Part shown: positions 61,107 through 64,000 of the stretch, piece by piece
Layout: every line of letters starts with the position of its first letter
Numbering within the stretch: position 1 is the first letter of the stretch
DNA from: Peptococcaceae bacterium BRH_c8a
GTDB taxonomy: Bacteria > Bacillota > Desulfotomaculia > Desulfotomaculales > Desulfallaceae
Assembly (NCBI GenBank): GCA_000961575.1
Contig: LADP01000042.1
Span: forward strand, 1-64,000
DNA: 64,000 nucleotides
Reading direction: 5' to 3'
The notes under the pieces: generated by a model
Databases searched by the model: none
What the model saw: only the letters and a program-made list of their open reading frames with translations
What the model was told of the DNA's origin: nothing
Program-made: the position numbers and the translations under genes

Positions 61107-61149
61107 CTAGCAACATAAGCTAGCAACACAATGAGAATTATGTTGCTAG
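61107..61149. promoter_or_regulatory. Array of CTAGCAACAYAA repeats resembling a tyrosine-recombinase core site
   Basis: CTAGCAACATAA (61107-61118), CTAGCAACACAA (61120-61131), six bases TGAGAA, then TTATGTTGCTAG (61138-61149). The last two form a 12-bp inverted pair (one mismatch) around a 6-bp spacer, the geometry of a Xer/integrase crossover site. A fourth copy, CCAGCAACACAA, lies at 61207-61218, and the integrase starts at 61248. It may be the site used by the integrase, its operator, or both. Confidence 0.6.
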
Positions 61150-61247
61150 TTGCATGGTTATTTGGTATAATAGTGTCAACAAGTAACCACTTAGCAGGTG
61201 TAAATCCAGCAACACAATTATTTAAAGCACCTAAAGGAGGATTTACA

Positions 61248-62114
61248 GTGGAACATGTTGACCAATTCAGAGAGGAATTAATCAGGCAAGAGAAATCAAC
61301 TAACACCATATCAAATTACATAAGGACAATTGCTGACTTTGCTAAGTACATTGAAGGCAGGACAGGTAAACAATTTGACCCCAAAGAAATGATTGAACTG
61401 GATATTAGAGAATATAAATCTTACCTGCTTAGCAATGCCAAGCAGAACCCTGCCAGCATTAACAATAAGCTTTCTGGTTTATCCAAGTTCTGTGATTACC
61501 TGTCCGCAATTGGTGTTTTATCATCCAACCCTGCCAAGGCAGTTAAGAAGGTTAAAATACAAGCCAAGGATACCGCTCCCAAGTCTTTGTCAAAGAATGA
61601 TTTCTACAAGCTAAGAAGGGAGTTCCACAGAAGCGTTAATCTAAGGGACATAGCCATCATTGAAACCCTATATAACACTGGATGCCGTGTCAGTGAGCTT
61701 TGCAATATTGAACTAGATGATATTCAAATCAGTGAAAGAAAAGGCACATTAACAATCAGGTCTGGTAAGGGTAGTAAATACAGAACAATCCCCTTAAATG
61801 CTCCTATCAGAAAAGCTATATCAGATTACTTAGGGGTTAGACCCTTAACCAATGATAAAAGACTGTTCCTAGGCCAACGTGGAGCTTTAAGAAGGGAAGC
61901 TGTTTTCCGTATCCTTAACAGGTATGCAACCAAGGCAAATGTTGGAGAGGTAAGCCCGCATATGCTAAGGCATACATTCTGTCGGGAGTTGCTTACCAGT
62001 GGGGTAGATATTACAACTGTTGCAACATTGGCCGGACATGCTAACATTAATACCACTATGGTATATACCCAACCGACAGAGGATGAGAAGATTTCAGCTT
62101 TGGGTAAGTTGTAA
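61248..62114 (+). CDS. Tyrosine recombinase/integrase (XerC/D-like)
   Basis: 288 residues. N-terminal SAM-like core-binding domain (FREELIRQEKSTNTISNYIRTIADFAKYI), then the catalytic domain with the first Arg in TLYNTGCRVSELCNIELDDI, HMLRHTFCRELLTSGVDI (HxLRH), LAGHANINTTMVYTQ (GH...Y nucleophile). GTG at 61248 has an excellent AAAGGAGG; upstream in-frame codons run through the repeat array and are not coding. It would integrate or excise the element, or resolve dimers. A promoter-like TATAAT is present at about 61165, before the start. Confidence 0.9.
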   Translation: MEHVDQFREELIRQEKSTNTISNYIRTIADFAKYIEGRTGKQFDPKEMIELDIREYKSYLLSNAKQNPASINNKLSGLSKFCDYLSAIGVLSSNPAKAVKKVKIQAKDTAPKSLSKNDFYKLRREFHRSVNLRDIAIIETLYNTGCRVSELCNIELDDIQISERKGTLTIRSGKGSKYRTIPLNAPIRKAISDYLGVRPLTNDKRLFLGQRGALRREAVFRILNRYATKANVGEVSPHMLRHTFCRELLTSGVDITTVATLAGHANINTTMVYTQPTEDEKISALGKL

Positions 62115-62406
62115 CTTGATTTTTAGCTTATCAGAATGATAAATAAAGGGCTTAAAATTACGGGGTAGGGGTTTATTCCTACCTCGGTTCCTTATGAATT
62201 GCATACAAATATTCTGACCATTGCAGGGTAGTATACGGTAGCAAACTGGAGCTAGTTTAAAAATATAAGGAGTGGGGAAAGCTGGTTGTCTAACATCAAA
62301 CATTTTTAAAATACGCAATAAGATTTGCTGTGAAGGTATAATTAAACTAACACAGAAAATTTACTAAAGGCGTAAGACCAATCTCACCAAGAAAGGAGTT
62401 TTCTTT
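62115..62406. other. Non-coding gap between integrase and metallochaperone genes
   Basis: About 290 AT-rich bases with a short GGTAGGGG...CCTACC inverted repeat at about 62164-62193. I see no gene. Confidence 0.5.
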
Positions 62407-62820
62407 TTGGATACTTCAACAGTGGTATGCGGAGCCAATCACTTAGATGTCAATGCACTTACCTGTCCCGTTTGCGGGAAACCTGGTAAAGAAGTGCGGT
62501 CTGAAACAATTAAAAATATCGTTAAGGAAGAATGTCTTCCAACCGTAAATGAAGGCTTTTTTCTCTGCCTTTCTAAGGATTGTAAGGTTATATATTTTGG
62601 TAATCAGATTTACTTCAAGCCCGATGTTAAGGTTAAAGTGTGGTTTAAAGAGGAAGATAATCCTTCAGTACCATTGTGTTATTGTAAGAATGTTTCTAAA
62701 GAAGATATTTGTAACCATATTGCCTTTCAAAAATGCTGTTCAGATTTAAAAAACATTCAGGAACATACTGGTGCAACTACTGGTAAGGAGTGTCTGACTA
62801 AAAACCCAGCGGGCACATGA
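62407..62820 (+). CDS. CopZ-type (2Fe-2S)/zinc metallochaperone-like protein
   Basis: 137 residues. N-terminal zinc-ribbon-like CPVCGKPGKEV (about 20-30), then a domain of alternating Cys (FFLCLSKDCKVIYFG, VPLCYCKNVSKEDICNHI). The LCYCKNVSKEDI segment matches the BFD-like [2Fe-2S] domain seen in the N-terminus of the Archaeoglobus CopZ copper chaperone and related metallochaperones, though the copper-binding HMA half is missing. TTG at 62407 has AGAAAGGAG upstream. It is common on mobile elements of clostridia beside metal transporters; none is seen here. Confidence 0.75.
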   Translation: MDTSTVVCGANHLDVNALTCPVCGKPGKEVRSETIKNIVKEECLPTVNEGFFLCLSKDCKVIYFGNQIYFKPDVKVKVWFKEEDNPSVPLCYCKNVSKEDICNHIAFQKCCSDLKNIQEHTGATTGKECLTKNPAGT

Positions 62821-63408
62821 TGTAAACCTGCTGTGCAATCGGTGATTGCTAAAGCTCTGAATATAAGATAAAGGCTATTTACAAAATCCAATGGTTTAAT
62901 ATTGTTGAAAAGCTCTAAGCTATTAGATTAACTGGTTTTAACTTAAGGACACCGTGTCCATGTGTAAACAATATTAGGCTTTACAATATGTACCAGGGCA
63001 ACGGGGCATCATACGATGTTTTTATCGTTGATAAACTTAGCCTTAGCAGGCCTTGTTGCAAATTTCACATACGGATAAATGTTTGGCAAGAGTATGCAAG
63101 AAGGGTGGTTTATTGGGAAAGTATTTCCTTGTCAGTGTTGGAACCTTGTCAGTATTGGAGCAGAGTTTGAATACTACTTTTCCCACTGAATGGCAGGGGG
63201 GTCAGGGGGGACGGTTAGTCCCCCAAGCTATTAGGTAAGGTTACTTTCCAATAATAAATCTTCCCCAAATCATTCACAACTATTGAATGATATTGGGTAA
63301 TATTGAAACATATTGAATATCTATAGTTCCAGTAAAAAATAGCTATTACAGAGTAAAAAACAATGAAATTAGAGTAAGAATTTAAATTATGTGAGTAAAA
63401 AATCTTAC
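62821..63408. other. Non-coding stretch of nearly 600 bases
   Basis: Two short open frames (about 60 codons each near 63000-63240) have no ribosome site and unnatural composition. A GGACACCGTGTCC dyad lies near 62947 and a G-rich run GGCAGGGGGGTCAGGGGGG near 63192. AT-rich, with repeated TGAATGATATTG/TTGAAACATATTG/TGAATATC pieces at about 63284-63322. Confidence 0.5.
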
Positions 63409-63744
63409 TCATAATGCATACCTTTTTTCTCTTCTTTGTCTACTATCATGAATAGATTTACTTATCCTTTTAATTTCAACATTTTCTTTGACCTCTACAA
63501 CCTCATTGCACCAATCATAGGTCAATTCATCTAATGGTGGTAAGCTTATTAGTTCCTTAGATAAAAATTCTAAAGTTTCTTTTAGGGATATTAAGTGACC
63601 AATGCGTTTTTGGGTAAGTTCAAATATATCAACGGTAGTCACAGTGTAAGGGTAATTATGTTCCTTAAGTAGTTTAATAATTGAATTTGCTCTATCATTA
63701 AACACTTTATTGTGTTGCTCCTTAATTTTAATAACTTTAGGCAT
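63409..63744 (-). CDS. Hypothetical protein, 111 residues
   Basis: Not recognised. Lysine-rich and helical (HNKVFNDRANSIIKLLKEHNYPYTVTTVDIFELTQKRIGHLISLKETLEFLSKELI), ending in a basic tail. Its ATG overlaps the stop of the upstream gene by one base (TAATG), so it belongs to an operon entering from the right edge. Possibly a plasmid- or element-maintenance protein, by position only. Confidence 0.6.
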   Translation of the reverse strand: MPKVIKIKEQHNKVFNDRANSIIKLLKEHNYPYTVTTVDIFELTQKRIGHLISLKETLEFLSKELISLPPLDELTYDWCNEVVEVKENVEIKRISKSIHDSRQRREKRYAL

Positions 63745-64000
63745 TATATCAGTAATAGACTTCCTGGTATAAGTAAATATTTTATTATGTCTTTTATCTT
63801 AAATAAGTTCCCGGCATATTCAATGCAATTTTTTATTTCGTCGATTGAAAAGCCCATTGATTGCATTTGTTTAATTTCACTATTTGCTATGGATGTGTTA
63901 ATATCAGTTAATTTATATTCCTTCATAACATGATTGATAAGCCCAATTGATGGTTTGTCTTTTGAATCACTTGTTAAAGTGTCTTTGCTTTTAAATGGTA
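63744..64000 (-). CDS. Hypothetical protein, partial (N-terminus beyond right edge)
   Basis: The minus-strand frame is open from the window edge to the stop at 63744, at least 84 codons. An internal ATG at 63926 could be a start, but the coding look continues to the edge (KDKPSIGLINHVMKEYKLTD). Helical C-terminus with MQSMGFSIDEIKNCIEYAGN, resembling UBA/RepA-type helices only vaguely. Family unknown. Confidence 0.55.
   Translation of the reverse strand, partial: PFKSKDTLTSDSKDKPSIGLINHVMKEYKLTDINTSIANSEIKQMQSMGFSIDEIKNCIEYAGNLFKIKDIIKYLLIPGSLLLI

Noticed and set aside
60977-61309. 110-codon minus-strand open frame between the GHKL gene and the integrase
   Set aside because: It runs through the repeat array and the integrase 5' end, has no good ribosome site and reads as a shadow of the integrase.
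62988-63238. Two overlapping ~60-codon frames right of the metallochaperone gene
   Set aside because: No ribosome sites, unnatural composition, and a G-rich run inside.

Overview
The window looks like chromosome of an anaerobic, spore-forming, acetyl-CoA-pathway Firmicute of the Peptococcaceae/Desulfotomaculum type. The evidence is in the genes: acsA/acsB (CO dehydrogenase/acetyl-CoA synthase), a YyaC spore protein, a SpoVB-like flippase, a SPOCS-domain protein, a SigH-like sigma factor, HrcA/CIRCE-controlled groESL, molybdopterin maturation genes with fdhD, and DtxR-feoA-feoB. No sulfate-reduction genes fall in the window, so sulfate respiration itself is not shown.

Layout. 0-3.7 kb: leftward acsA-acsB, with acsB running off the left edge. 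4-7 kb: a DUF169 protein, a 4Fe-4S protein, a Crp/Fnr regulator and a small FMN-barrel protein; three matching TGTAA-N6-TTACA-type operators suggest a small local regulon. 7-17 kb: general metabolism and transport (aminotransferase, YyaC, YkvI, DUF503, EamA, a polar amino acid ABC transporter, AcuA, an MFS pump). 16.8-27.8 kb: molybdenum enzymes and cofactor genes (YkgJ plus molybdopterin oxidoreductase, MoeA, a MoeA fused to a ligand-binding-like domain, FdhD, MogA), interrupted by two cell-envelope proteins. 28-30 kb: groESL. 30-38 kb: an anion-transport/sulfur-flavoured block (TSUP exporter with a small membrane partner, LysR, sulfotransferase, DASS transporter, lactate-type permease). 38-44 kb: glnS, cysK, EamA, ogt, SpoVB-like. 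44.5 kb: tRNA-Thr. 44.6-54.9 kb: many small sporulation/envelope-type proteins, an orphan DNA methyltransferase, a SigH-like factor with a small partner, and an iron-uptake operon with a naturally split FeoB.

54.9-64 kb: an AT-rich accessory region. It starts with an unusual fusion of a YceG-like domain to an HtrA-type protease. A truncated tRNA-Leu(CAA) 3' portion follows and looks like an attachment-site remnant. To its right lie a BglII-like nuclease, an Mrr-like type IV nuclease, a translationally coupled pair (methyltransferase-like protein plus GHKL ATPase), a tyrosine recombinase preceded by a recombination-site-like array of 12-bp repeats, a CopZ-type metallochaperone and two unknown small genes. 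This is the best place to look for an undescribed system: the GHKL ATPase/methyltransferase-like pair is the leading candidate, as a putative defence module.

Dispersed through the core are at least three families of short palindromic intergenic repeats, some overlapping stop codons. Coordinates and starts were read by eye; no database search was run.
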